DNA of 64,000 nucleotides, taken from contig CAYPEJ010000026.1 of the NCBI GenBank assembly GCA_964409685.1, forward strand, positions 1-64,000. The letters are read 5' to 3'. A model generated the notes under the pieces. That model had not been told where the DNA came from. It saw only the letters and a list, made by a program, of their open reading frames with translations, and ran no database searches. Origin of the DNA: Clostridium_AI sp964409685 (GTDB lineage: Bacteria > Bacillota > Clostridia > Lachnospirales > Lachnospiraceae). This document shows, in pieces, positions 1 to 7,830 of the stretch; position 1 is the stretch's first letter, and each line of letters opens with the position of its first letter. A program made the translations under genes and the position numbers.

Positions 1-67
1 AAAACATATCAAAAACAATGCAAATCTTATCTTGACATATCACCAGATTGCTTTTACTATTTTACAA

Positions 68-406
68 TTACTCTTGATTCTTGCTCGTTCTCAATGTGGA
101 AACTAACATCCTTTTCAATTGTTCATTTTATTCTATTAATCTTTTGTACTTATCTTCCATATATCTAGTTCTCTTCAAAATCTCCAACCAGTATTCTATC
201 TCTGCACATTCCTTCAATACAATCTGCATCTTATCAATAAAATTGCCCTTACTAATCCCATAATTCGCCTCATATACATTTGCCCCAATACTGGTTCAAC
301 TTCGAAGCACCTGTTTCGACATCACAAATTCTCTCTTTTCATAATATAGCGATTTATAGAAATCTACAAGCTCTGCAGAAAACTCCAACGACTTTTTAGC
401 TAACAC
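68..406 (-). pseudogene. Four-helix-bundle protein remnant, two in-frame stops
   Basis: Read on the minus strand this is one open frame of about 113 codons interrupted by TGA at 296-298 and TAA at 128-130. The reading runs VLAKKSLEFSAELVDFYKSL, then MSKQVLRS, the TGA, then TSIGANVYEANYGISKGNF, and later ECAEIEYWLEILKRT. This is the pattern of the small four-helix-bundle proteins related to rRNA intervening-sequence proteins, which read RSGTSIGAN at the TGA site, so a Gly GGA probably became TGA. Past the TAA the frame goes on with NEQLKRMLVSTLRTSKNQE, like the family C-terminus, to a final TAA at 68-70, giving the usual family length. No ATG start is visible; GTG at 404-406 is the best candidate. 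Function in the family is poorly known. The lesions are seen directly; the family call is from recognition. Confidence 0.75.
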
Positions 407-573
407 ACTTTCTAACGGTCTCCCCCTATTTTTCTAACTTTTCTCATTATATTTCACTAGGATTATGCTGCCTAGTCGAAATACCATTCTCTTTTTATTT
501 TCCTTTATCTTTTCACTACTTTTTTCTTTTTAACTCTTCACTATTCACTCTTCCTTCTTCACTCATAAATAAG

Positions 574-597
574 AAAAGAGCGCCTTAATGCGCTCTC
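574..597 (-). terminator. Terminator after rlmH
   Basis: Read on the minus strand, GAGCGC and GCGCTC pair across a short loop and are followed by TTTTCTTATTT. It lies just after the rlmH stop codon. Confidence 0.75.
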
Positions 598-600
598 CAC

Positions 601-1080
601 TTATTTATGATACGGTTCCCCCTTCATAATCCTATACCCTCTATACACCTGCTCCAACAACACCATCCTCATCATCTGGTGTGGAAACGTCATCTTCGAA
701 AAACTTAGCTTCATATCTGCTCTTTTCAACAACCCTGCATCCAATCCAAGCGATCCACCTATCAAGAACACAATATGGCTCACTCCATTCACTCCAAGTT
801 GCTCAATCTTCTTGGAAAACTCCACTGAATCCAACTGTTTCCCTTCAATCGCCAACGCAATTACATAAGAATCCTCTTTTATATACTTTGACAATCTCTC
901 TGCTTCCTTCGCCTTAATAATTCTCTCCTCATTCTCACTAGCCTGATCTGGTGTCTTCTCATCTGCCACCTCAATAATCTCTAACTTACAATATCTAGAC
1001 AGCCTCTTCTCATACTCTGCTATCCCACTTGTAAAATACTTTTCTTTAATCTTCCCAACACATAAAACCGAAATCTTCAT
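601..1080 (-). CDS. rlmH: 23S rRNA (pseudouridine1915-N3)-methyltransferase RlmH
   Basis: RlmH methylates N3 of pseudouridine 1915 in helix 69 of 23S rRNA, acting on assembled 70S ribosomes with S-adenosylmethionine. The 159-residue length is typical. The sequence starts MKISVLCVGKIKEKYF, has the SPOUT-fold S-adenosylmethionine knot motif FLIGGSLGLD near residues 105-114, and ends EPYHK, all family hallmarks. It is a single gene with its own terminator, and the flanking DNA on both sides is non-coding. In many Firmicutes rlmH sits near the replication origin next to a metallo-beta-lactamase and htrA, but neither is adjacent here. The identification is secure. Confidence 0.96.
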   Translation of the reverse strand: MKISVLCVGKIKEKYFTSGIAEYEKRLSRYCKLEIIEVADEKTPDQASENEERIIKAKEAERLSKYIKEDSYVIALAIEGKQLDSVEFSKKIEQLGVNGVSHIVFLIGGSLGLDAGLLKRADMKLSFSKMTFPHQMMRMVLLEQVYRGYRIMKGEPYHK

Positions 1081-1238
1081 ATCCTCTGTCCTTCCAATTT
1101 TTTATAATAATGTGAACAAAATAATTCATATATTGTTCTCAATCAAGTCATACTTTACTCATATTTCTCATCTATAATAAATATCAAGATAGTGATTGAT
1201 TAAATTTCACTTTCTCCTCCCCAACATTCATATAACAT

Positions 1239-1272
1239 TTACAAAGCCTCAGAACGCTCCTGAGGCTTTGTT
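1239..1272. terminator. Hairpin CAAAGCCTCAG, terminator-like on either strand
   Basis: CAAAGCCTCAG and CTGAGGCTTTG pair perfectly around a 7-nt loop. The flanks are only moderately T-rich, and no gene next to it is an obvious owner, so it may end a small RNA. Confidence 0.5.
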
Positions 1273-1605
1273 ATTTGTATCGAACGAAAGAATCGAATCT
1301 CTCGAATACATCTTCAAATCAAATTCAAATTACCTCAAAGATAAATCTTTCCCCTTAGTGTTATTCAAAAAAATGAACACTCAATCTCACATATAATCTT
1401 TTATATAATTCCAACTCCTATAAATTGTTCAAAATAATAAAATGTATTTATTTTCCACATTTCTTACAAATATTTTAAATTGTAAAAAAAATTTAAGAAT
1501 TTTTAATTTGTTCACAATTTGTTCATATCTATCGTTTATAATATATTACAGATAGTGTTAATAACACTTTCTACTCCCACCCTATTATACACTTTGTTAT
1601 CAAAA

Positions 1606-1634
1606 AGCTCACTAGTCGCTAGTGAGTTTTTTGA
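1606..1634 (+). terminator. Bidirectional terminator
   Basis: CTCACTAG and CTAGTGAG pair around TCG, with TTTTTT after it on the plus strand and AAAAA before it, so it could work both ways. On the plus strand it would end a transcript starting near the palindrome at 1554-1568. Confidence 0.65.
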
Positions 1635-1707
1635 CGTTTAAAAATAAATGAAAGCAAATCTTCTTATTTCTTACAAATTTCTTAAGCATCTTAAGAAATC
1701 CAGAAAA

Positions 1708-1737
1708 ATAGCCCCAGCATTCCGCTGAAGCTATCCT
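1708..1737 (-). terminator. Terminator after the CNNM/CorC-type gene
   Basis: On the minus strand ATAGCTTCAGC pairs with GCTGGGGCTAT and TTTTTCT follows. It ends the rex-to-CNNM operon. Confidence 0.8.
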
Positions 1738-1740
1738 TCA

Positions 1741-3054
1741 TCAATCTTTTGTAACACGTACATAACGAATCATCTTATCTATTACATCTACAATATGAAA
1801 AGTAAATCCCATATATGGAATACTTACCTTTTCATCATCCGCAGGTATATGTCCTAGCATAGAGATTAGGAATCCATTTAATGTATCAAAATCCTCTTGG
1901 TCGAATTCGATACCTAAAACTTCTTCAACCTCTTCCAAAGGCGCCAGACCTTTCATTAAATATCGGTCTTCCGTCTGTTTAATGATCATTTTTTCCTCGA
2001 TATCATATTCATCGGAGATATTTCCAACGATTTCTTCTAAGATATCTTCCATTGCTACAAGCCCGGCAGTTTGTCCATATTCATCGATTGCGATTGCCAT
2101 ATGCACTTTTTTCAAACGCATGTCATTCCATAACACGTCGATTGGTTGTGTATCAGGAACAAGATAGGCATCTCCACAAATCTTACGAATTGGAACATTT
2201 TTATCTTCGCCAGATATATAATATTTCATTAAATCTTTGATATGAAGCACACCTACGATGTTGTCTATAGTTTCTTCATATACTGGAAATCTCGAATAAG
2301 GTTGCTGCATCACAAAGTTCATTGTCTCCTCTACTGTTGAAGTAGCGTCTATGAAAATGATTTTCTTTCGATGCGTCATGATATCCATTACTTCTTTCTC
2401 GTCAAATTCAATAATGTTAGATATCATTTCGGCTTCACTGTCTTCAAGAATTCCCTGTTCATATCCCTCATTTACAATTGAAATGATTTCGTCTTCAGTA
2501 ACATTTTCGCCATCCTTATTTTCCTTAATCCTCAAGATCCAAAAAGCAATCTTGGTCAAAATATCAAACAGCGAAACGATTGGCGCGCAAACTTGTAATA
2601 TGCCATACAGGTAAAATATATTTTTGTCTGCATGAATGCGTGCAATTCTTCTTGGAAGAACATTTCCACAGAAGATTACAAAACAAATGAAGAAAACAAC
2701 AATAGCGAGTGCTGCAATGCTTGTTATTAGAAAATGCTCTTGGAAAAAGGCATTTACACCTAACAATAATTTCAGCGCCCTTGAATAAAAGCTGCTTGTA
2801 AAAAGCATACCAATTATGATACTTGTCCCAGATACGAGTACTTCAAACACATTTATGTACCTGCTTGGTTCCTCCAACATGGCTAATATTTGAAGTGCTC
2901 GTTTATTATTCTCACTTTCTTCTACTCGTTTTCGAATCTGACTTTCACTTGTCGCTTCAAATGCAGCATGAGCCGCTGATATCAGCGCATTGAATACTAT
3001 CAGAATAAAAATAATACCCATTCTCCAGTAGGGATATCCATCATCCATGAACAA
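1741..3054 (-). CDS. CNNM/CorC (HlyC)-type membrane protein with CBS pair
   Basis: A membrane protein of the CNNM/CorB family, thought to move Mg2+ or other divalent metals; older annotation calls it hemolysin. Four hydrophobic segments make up the CNNM (DUF21) domain over residues 1-175, starting with WRMGIIFILIVFNALISAAH. A CBS pair follows (about 205-335, with MTHRKKIIFIDATSTVEE and YGQTAGLVAMEDILEEIVG), then a CorC/HlyC C-terminal domain (about 350-437). The 437-residue length is normal. It lies downstream of mazF in the same direction and is the last gene before a terminator, so it probably belongs to the rex operon. The substrate cannot be read from sequence. Confidence 0.9.
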   Translation of the reverse strand: MFMDDGYPYWRMGIIFILIVFNALISAAHAAFEATSESQIRKRVEESENNKRALQILAMLEEPSRYINVFEVLVSGTSIIIGMLFTSSFYSRALKLLLGVNAFFQEHFLITSIAALAIVVFFICFVIFCGNVLPRRIARIHADKNIFYLYGILQVCAPIVSLFDILTKIAFWILRIKENKDGENVTEDEIISIVNEGYEQGILEDSEAEMISNIIEFDEKEVMDIMTHRKKIIFIDATSTVEETMNFVMQQPYSRFPVYEETIDNIVGVLHIKDLMKYYISGEDKNVPIRKICGDAYLVPDTQPIDVLWNDMRLKKVHMAIAIDEYGQTAGLVAMEDILEEIVGNISDEYDIEEKMIIKQTEDRYLMKGLAPLEEVEEVLGIEFDQEDFDTLNGFLISMLGHIPADDEKVSIPYMGFTFHIVDVIDKMIRYVRVTKD

Positions 3055-3116
3055 AATTACTCCTTTACCTCTATGTAAGCATAAAAAACTCTGCTTACTA
3101 TAATATTTTTAAGCAA

Positions 3117-3461
3117 TTATGCAAGCGAAAAACTTACTAATAATGCTTCATCAATTTTATACATAATGTCTTCATCTAAATGACAAACTTTCTCCTTTAG
3201 ACGTGACTTATCAATAGTTCTAACCTGTTCTAATAAAATAACCGAATCTTTTACAATACCATACTTCTCAGCGTTTAATTCTACATGAGTAGGCAATTTT
3301 GCCTTATTCATTTTTGATGTAATCGCTGCGCAAATAACAGTAGGGCTATGACGGTTACCTGTATCATTTTGTATAATAAGCACTGGACGAACACCGCCCT
3401 GTTCAGACCCAACTACCGGTCTTAAATCTGCATAAAAAATATCTCCACGTTTAATAATCAC
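3117..3461 (-). CDS. mazF: MazF/EndoA-type mRNA interferase
   Basis: A PemK/MazF-family endoribonuclease like Bacillus NdoA (EndoA), which cleaves mRNA at short U-rich sites. After the start the sequence reads IIKRGDIFYADLRPVVGSEQ, then GGVRPVLIIQNDTGNRHSPT, both typical of the fold and active site. I take GTG at 3461, because GGAG lies about 10 nt upstream and the product then has the usual length of about 115 residues. The frame stays open upstream to an ATG at 3527, but that ATG lacks a clear ribosome site. The gene follows alr by about 120 bp. In Bacillus the antitoxin gene ndoAI sits between alr and ndoA; no such gene is visible here. Confidence 0.92.
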   Translation of the reverse strand: MIIKRGDIFYADLRPVVGSEQGGVRPVLIIQNDTGNRHSPTVICAAITSKMNKAKLPTHVELNAEKYGIVKDSVILLEQVRTIDKSRLKEKVCHLDEDIMYKIDEALLVSFSLA

Positions 3462-3581
3462 ATTATTCACACTCCATTTTATGGCTTTTTCTTTTATTGT
3501 TACCACTTTTCTTCTCTCGTATTCCATAAAATTTCATTCTGCGAATAATTATTTTTCTACATAAATTCATTCACTAATTAA

Positions 3582-4769
3582 TTAGAAACTAATGTTATAC
3601 GTAACTTGTGAGCAGTGATAAAAATCATAAGTACCTATTTTTTCACCTCGATAATAGTAAACTCTTGGTACACGTTTACCAATATCACAAACAAATTCAT
3701 AATTGAAAGAATGGCTCATCGTAGCTAATTCTTCTACTGTGATTGACGCATCCTTATCTATTCCCACTAAAGTTACTATATCCCCTTCACAAACTCCCGG
3801 TATATTGGTTACATCAACCATAAACTGGTCCATGCATATTCTTCCTAAAATAGCAGCTTTCTGCCCATGTATTAACACATATCCTCGATTGGATAATGCC
3901 CTCGGATACCCATCTGCGTATCCAACTGGGATCGTTGCTACTTTTGTCTTCTCTTTTGTAACGAAGGTCTGGCCATAACTAATGCCTACACCTGCTTCTA
4001 ATGTTTTTACATAAGTGATATAACTCTTAATCTCCATCGCTGGCTGCAACGGTAATACAGCTTTATTCACTTCTTCCGATGGATAAAGACCATAAGTACT
4101 GATTCCTGATCGAACCATATCAAACTGTGCATCTGGAAATTCAATAATTCCTGCACTATTGGAAACATGCTTAGTTGGTATCTGAATACCTTCTTGCTCT
4201 AACTGTGCTACAAAATTTTGAAAACGTTTTAATTGTTCCAGTGTAAAGGATTTATCTGATTCATCAGCTGTTGCAAAATGTGTAAAACATCCATCTATTT
4301 CCACCCATTCCAACTGATTTATCCTTTTGATAATCTCAACACTTTCTTGATTTATCTGAAACCCGATACGTGACATTCCTGTATCCACTGCAATATGAAT
4401 TTTTGCCTTTTTATTTTGCTTTTTCGCTTCTTCCGATAATATCTCAGCAGATTCATAAGAAAATATCGTTGGCATAATATCATATTCAATCAGCTTTGAA
4501 TACAATGGAAGTGGTGTAACACCAAGAATTAAAAGTGGCTTTGTAATTCCACACTCTCTTAATTCAATTCCTTCTTCAATAATGGCAATACCATATGCGT
4601 CAATAATAGGTTCTAATATCTTCGCAATTGGAATCGCACCGTGACCGTAGCCATCCGCTTTTATAATCGCCATGATCTTCGTATCTGGTTTTACTACTTT
4701 TCTTGTCTCTTCAATATTGTGATAAATAGCATCTAAATTTACGTCAGCATGTACCCTGTAATATTCCAT
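3582..4769 (-). CDS. alr: Alanine racemase
   Basis: A PLP enzyme that interconverts L- and D-alanine for peptidoglycan. The PLP lysine is in IIKADGYGHGAIPIAKI (about residue 38) and the catalytic tyrosine in GVGISYGQTF (about residue 265). The C-terminal beta domain has GRICMDQFMVDVTNIPG. The 395 residues match the family. It lies 12 bp after nnrE/nnrD in the same direction, and GGAGACGGAGAG just before the ATG supports the start. The nnr-alr-mazF order is a common Firmicutes neighbourhood. Confidence 0.97.
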   Translation of the reverse strand: MEYYRVHADVNLDAIYHNIEETRKVVKPDTKIMAIIKADGYGHGAIPIAKILEPIIDAYGIAIIEEGIELRECGITKPLLILGVTPLPLYSKLIEYDIMPTIFSYESAEILSEEAKKQNKKAKIHIAVDTGMSRIGFQINQESVEIIKRINQLEWVEIDGCFTHFATADESDKSFTLEQLKRFQNFVAQLEQEGIQIPTKHVSNSAGIIEFPDAQFDMVRSGISTYGLYPSEEVNKAVLPLQPAMEIKSYITYVKTLEAGVGISYGQTFVTKEKTKVATIPVGYADGYPRALSNRGYVLIHGQKAAILGRICMDQFMVDVTNIPGVCEGDIVTLVGIDKDASITVEELATMSHSFNYEFVCDIGKRVPRVYYYRGEKIGTYDFYHCSQVTYNISF

Positions 4770-4781
4770 TCTCTCCGTCTC

Positions 4782-6299
4782 CTATCTGCACGACTTTTTC
4801 AAAACATACGATAAGGCATCCACTATATCGCCCGCTATTAAACTATAGCAATTTTTATCTTGAGCAGCATAATCACCTGCTAACCCATGAATATAAACTC
4901 CCAATGCGGCTGCCTCGAAATTAGTCATCCCTTGGGCAACAAGACCTGCTATGACTCCAGTTAATACGTCACCTGAGCCTCCAGTTGCCATACCATGATT
5001 ACCTGATATATTTACATACAAATGAGTATCATCACGAACTATCGTCCTAGCATCTTTCAATACGAGCACATATTCACTCTGATACTGTTTAGATACGTCA
5101 AGTATATTGTCAACTATATGCTTGACTGGTAAATTTATCAACCTTGACATCTCTTTTAGGTGAGGTGTCAGTATTACATTAGATGGTAAATGAAGAACGG
5201 TACTTTGGTTCATCTTATCCTTTATAACATACTTTTCGTCATCTGCCAACAAATTTATTGCATCTGCATCTAAAATTAATGAAAATTTCACATTTTGTAG
5301 TGCATAAGCAACTATTTCTCTGGAACATTTTGACATCCCCATCCCTGGACCTATCACGATCGTTGTTGCCCAATCCAACTCTTTCTGAAATTTATCAAAG
5401 TCAAATCGGTCTGGCTGATACGTCGCAAGCAGAGCTTCTGGTAACATTGTTTGCAAAATAATACGATTTGATTCTGGTGTCATTATTTTAACCAAACCTG
5501 CACCTGTTCTATATGCCGCTTTCGCAGATAAAAAAGCAGCTCCACTGACATTTTCTGAACCTGCAATCACAAGTACTCTTCCAAAATTTCCTTTGTTAGA
5601 GCGCCCTTTTCTTACAGGCAGTCGTTCCAAATCAGCATCTTCATAGTAAAATGCTTGTTTTGGCATATGTTCCAACGCCTGTGTTGGAAATCCAATATCT
5701 GCAACTTCCACTTCACCTGCATAATCACAACCTGGATATAACAACAATCCAAGTTTGTAATATCCAAATGTTACAGTATAATGTGCCCTAATTGCAATAT
5801 TTAAAATTTTTCCATCTTTTCCATTTATTCCCGATGGCAAATCAATTGAAAATATAGTTGCATCCGATTGATTCACTTCACGTATGATTTCTTCATAAAT
5901 TCCTTCAACTGGTCTTTTAAGCCCCACACCAAATAAACTATCTATAATGACAGTATATTCAGATACCTTGGCAGAATTGTATACAGACATGCCTAGATTT
6001 CTAACTATCTTTAGTTGACTTTTCATTTGTTCGGATGCGCGAGCTTCATCGCCCACAAGTAGGATATCTGCGTGGTAGCCAAGCTGGTTCAGGATCCGTA
6101 CTGCCGCCACACCATCCCCACCATTATTTCCAGTTCCGCAGACAGCGATAATCTTATCTTGTCTGCTGACTCTGGAACTCATAAATTCAACTACCTTCAT
6201 CGCTGCCTTTTCCATTAATACCATAGAAGGGATACCTACCTCCTCCATGGTATAACGGTCAATCTCACTCATACTTTCTGCATCTACAATATATTTCAT
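4782..6299 (-). CDS. nnr: Bifunctional NAD(P)HX epimerase/dehydratase
   Basis: This two-domain enzyme repairs damaged NAD(P)HX hydrates. The N-terminal epimerase domain (about 1-210, AIBP/YjeF-N fold) has AVCGTGNNGGDGVAAVRIL. The C-terminal ADP-dependent dehydratase domain (about 225-505, ribokinase-like) has RVLVIAGSENVSGAAFLSA and GNHGMATGGSGDVLTGVIAG, the nucleotide site. The 505-residue fused form is the usual one in bacteria. Its start overlaps the stop of the upstream coiled-coil gene by 4 bp, so the two are translationally coupled, and alr follows 12 bp downstream. Confidence 0.96.
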   Translation of the reverse strand: MKYIVDAESMSEIDRYTMEEVGIPSMVLMEKAAMKVVEFMSSRVSRQDKIIAVCGTGNNGGDGVAAVRILNQLGYHADILLVGDEARASEQMKSQLKIVRNLGMSVYNSAKVSEYTVIIDSLFGVGLKRPVEGIYEEIIREVNQSDATIFSIDLPSGINGKDGKILNIAIRAHYTVTFGYYKLGLLLYPGCDYAGEVEVADIGFPTQALEHMPKQAFYYEDADLERLPVRKGRSNKGNFGRVLVIAGSENVSGAAFLSAKAAYRTGAGLVKIMTPESNRIILQTMLPEALLATYQPDRFDFDKFQKELDWATTIVIGPGMGMSKCSREIVAYALQNVKFSLILDADAINLLADDEKYVIKDKMNQSTVLHLPSNVILTPHLKEMSRLINLPVKHIVDNILDVSKQYQSEYVLVLKDARTIVRDDTHLYVNISGNHGMATGGSGDVLTGVIAGLVAQGMTNFEAAALGVYIHGLAGDYAAQDKNCYSLIAGDIVDALSYVLKKSCR

Positions 6300-6928
6300 T
6301 TTGTATCGCTTCCTTCACGGACAAAGCTGTTATCAAATTTATTAATTACATCATGACCAAGTAAATTGTGCATATAAGAATATACTTTTTCATTTATTTC
6401 TTCTTTTTCTTGCTTTTCAATTAACTTTGCTTTTAATTCTTCCCTTGTCGCTAAAATCCAGCTATCTAATTTTTGAATATCATTGGCATTCGTCTTGAGT
6501 AAGGAATACCAATATTTCAAACATTCCACTACTAAGAGCTCATTGACTTCGCGAATCTTGTATGGCATATCTAAAAGCTCGTCATTGCCATCTTCTAGCT
6601 TAGCATTTATATCAAGAATCATCTTCTGACTAGCTTCTTGCTTTTTACCTCGTTTACGTTCATCCTCAGCGTTAGCAGCATCTCCCATGTTGGCTACTAT
6701 CTGGTTCATAAGCTTCATTTTCAGCTTTTTGAGGTCCTTCATATCATTTACTAATTTTCCTTGCCTCTTCAGTAACTCATTCAATTTCTTCTCATAATTA
6801 CGAATCGCAGGTGTCTTTGCACTTTCAGGAAATAGCTCATGCCACTTTGGATCCAAAATAATAATTGGGATTTTTTTATTATCAATAAAAGATTTGTAAT
6901 CTATCTCTTGTTCTTTTTTTCTCAACAT
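6296..6928 (-). CDS. Uncharacterised charged coiled-coil protein
   Basis: I do not recognise a named family. The 210-residue protein has no signal peptide or membrane segment. After a short N-terminal part (IPIIILDPKWHELFPES) it is mostly helical and highly charged, with coiled-coil-like stretches at about 40-75 (NYEKKLNELLKRQGKLVNDM) and 160-185 (REELKAKLIEKQEKEEINEK). It starts 20 bp after rex and overlaps nnr by 4 bp, so it is surely co-transcribed with them. Placement between a redox sensor and an NAD(P)H repair enzyme is suggestive only; no function is inferred. Confidence 0.8.
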   Translation of the reverse strand: MLRKKEQEIDYKSFIDNKKIPIIILDPKWHELFPESAKTPAIRNYEKKLNELLKRQGKLVNDMKDLKKLKMKLMNQIVANMGDAANAEDERKRGKKQEASQKMILDINAKLEDGNDELLDMPYKIREVNELLVVECLKYWYSLLKTNANDIQKLDSWILATREELKAKLIEKQEKEEINEKVYSYMHNLLGHDVINKFDNSFVREGSDTK

Positions 6929-6947
6929 ATCTCCCCCCTTATTAAAT

Positions 6948-7619
6948 CTACTCCTCGTCGAAATCAGTTAATGATTTTTCATCTTCTATTTCCCTATTAC
7001 GCAAATTATAGGAAACACGCATTAATCTTTCCTCCAAATGAACATTTTCAACTATCACATCTGGTGGTAAATTTAGATCCGTAGGTGCAAAGTTCCATAT
7101 TGCTCTTACTCCCCACTTTACTAAATCAGCAGCAATCTGAGGTGCTTTTGATTTTGGTAAAGTAAGTGCAGCTATATCAACACATTCTTCCTTTACAAAA
7201 TTTTCAAGTTCATCCACAATTCGCACTTCAATTCCACGGATTGTCATGCCAATTAATCTAGGATTTACATCGAAAATACCCATAACACGGAATCCTCTCT
7301 TTTCGAAATCCGTATAGTTCGCTAACGCTTGCCCCAAGTTACCTGCTCCAACGATAATCACCTTGTACTTGCGATCTAAACCTAAAATCTTACCAATCTC
7401 AGTATATAAATATTCAACATTGTATCCATAGCCTTGTTGACCGAATCCACCAAAATTGTTAAGGTCCTGTCTGATCTGGGAAGCAGTTACCTTCATTCTT
7501 TCACTTAATTCTTTGGAAGAAATACGAACTACATCATTTTCCATTAATTCACCTAAATAACGGTAATAACGTGGAAGACGTTTTATTACGGCTGAGGAAA
7601 TTTCTTTATCATTCACCAT
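6948..7619 (-). CDS. rex: Redox-sensing transcriptional repressor Rex
   Basis: Rex senses the NADH/NAD+ ratio and releases fermentation and hydrogenase genes when NADH is high. Residues 1-80 are the winged helix (RLPRYYRYLGEL, KVTASQIRQDLNNFGGFGQQ). A Rossmann NADH domain follows, with KVIIVGAGNLGQALANY and later FAPTDLNLPPDVIVENVHLE. The 223 residues are close to family length. AAGGAGGTAAC lies before the ATG. It is the first gene of a six-gene minus-strand run and has a consensus promoter upstream that overlaps an inverted repeat. That repeat does not have the spacing of the known Rex box. Confidence 0.97.
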   Translation of the reverse strand: MVNDKEISSAVIKRLPRYYRYLGELMENDVVRISSKELSERMKVTASQIRQDLNNFGGFGQQGYGYNVEYLYTEIGKILGLDRKYKVIIVGAGNLGQALANYTDFEKRGFRVMGIFDVNPRLIGMTIRGIEVRIVDELENFVKEECVDIAALTLPKSKAPQIAADLVKWGVRAIWNFAPTDLNLPPDVIVENVHLEERLMRVSYNLRNREIEDEKSLTDFDEE

Positions 7620-7686
7620 GTTACCTCCTTCATTGTAAACCCTTGTATATAATAACTTTCTTATTCTGAAAATTACCCTAGGTTAT

Positions 7687-7724
7687 ATTATATTTGAATG
7701 TGAAAATAATGTCAATATTTTCAC
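7687..7724 (-). promoter_or_regulatory. rex operon promoter overlapping an inverted repeat
   Basis: On the minus strand TTGACA (7710-7715), a 17-nt spacer and TATAAT (7687-7692) form a consensus promoter. The inverted repeat GTGAAAATA...TATTTTCAC (7700-7724, 9-bp arms, 7-nt gap) is centred on the -35 box, where a repressor would block polymerase. The promoter is seen directly; operator function is inferred. Confidence 0.75.
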
Positions 7725-7772
7725 TTTAAAATGAAACCTCTTTTCCTGTTATATTCTCCAAAAATGCAAGAG

Positions 7773-7801
7773 TTGACACATTTTCCGATTTTCCTTATAA
7801 T
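7773..7801 (+). promoter_or_regulatory. Promoter of the ABC-F gene
   Basis: TTGACA (7773-7778), a 17-nt spacer and TATAAT (7796-7801) make a perfect sigma-A promoter. AAGGAGAGG and then the ATG follow within 30 nt, so the leader is too short to hold the attenuator seen before some ABC-F resistance genes. Confidence 0.88.
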
Positions 7802-7830
7802 CTAATCATTGTACAAGGAGAGGTTATCAT

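Larger units (their letters stand above)
1081..1740. other. 660-bp intergenic region with terminators
   Basis: No convincing gene is seen here. The region is very A+T rich and holds a terminator-like hairpin at 1239-1272, a 15-bp palindrome at 1554-1568, a second hairpin at 1606-1634 and the terminator of the CNNM-type gene at 1708-1737. TTGTTC recurs near 1132, 1424, 1509 and 1520. A short open frame at 1196-1396 on the plus strand looks random. A small RNA ending at 1634 is possible but not shown. Confidence 0.5.

Noticed and set aside
81..263. Plus-strand open frame of 60 codons
   Set aside because: It is the antisense of the four-helix-bundle remnant, has no ribosome site and a low-complexity sequence.
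7700..7724. Rex box
   Set aside because: Half-sites GTGAA and TTCAC are too far apart for the published Rex operator, so I list it only as an unassigned inverted repeat.
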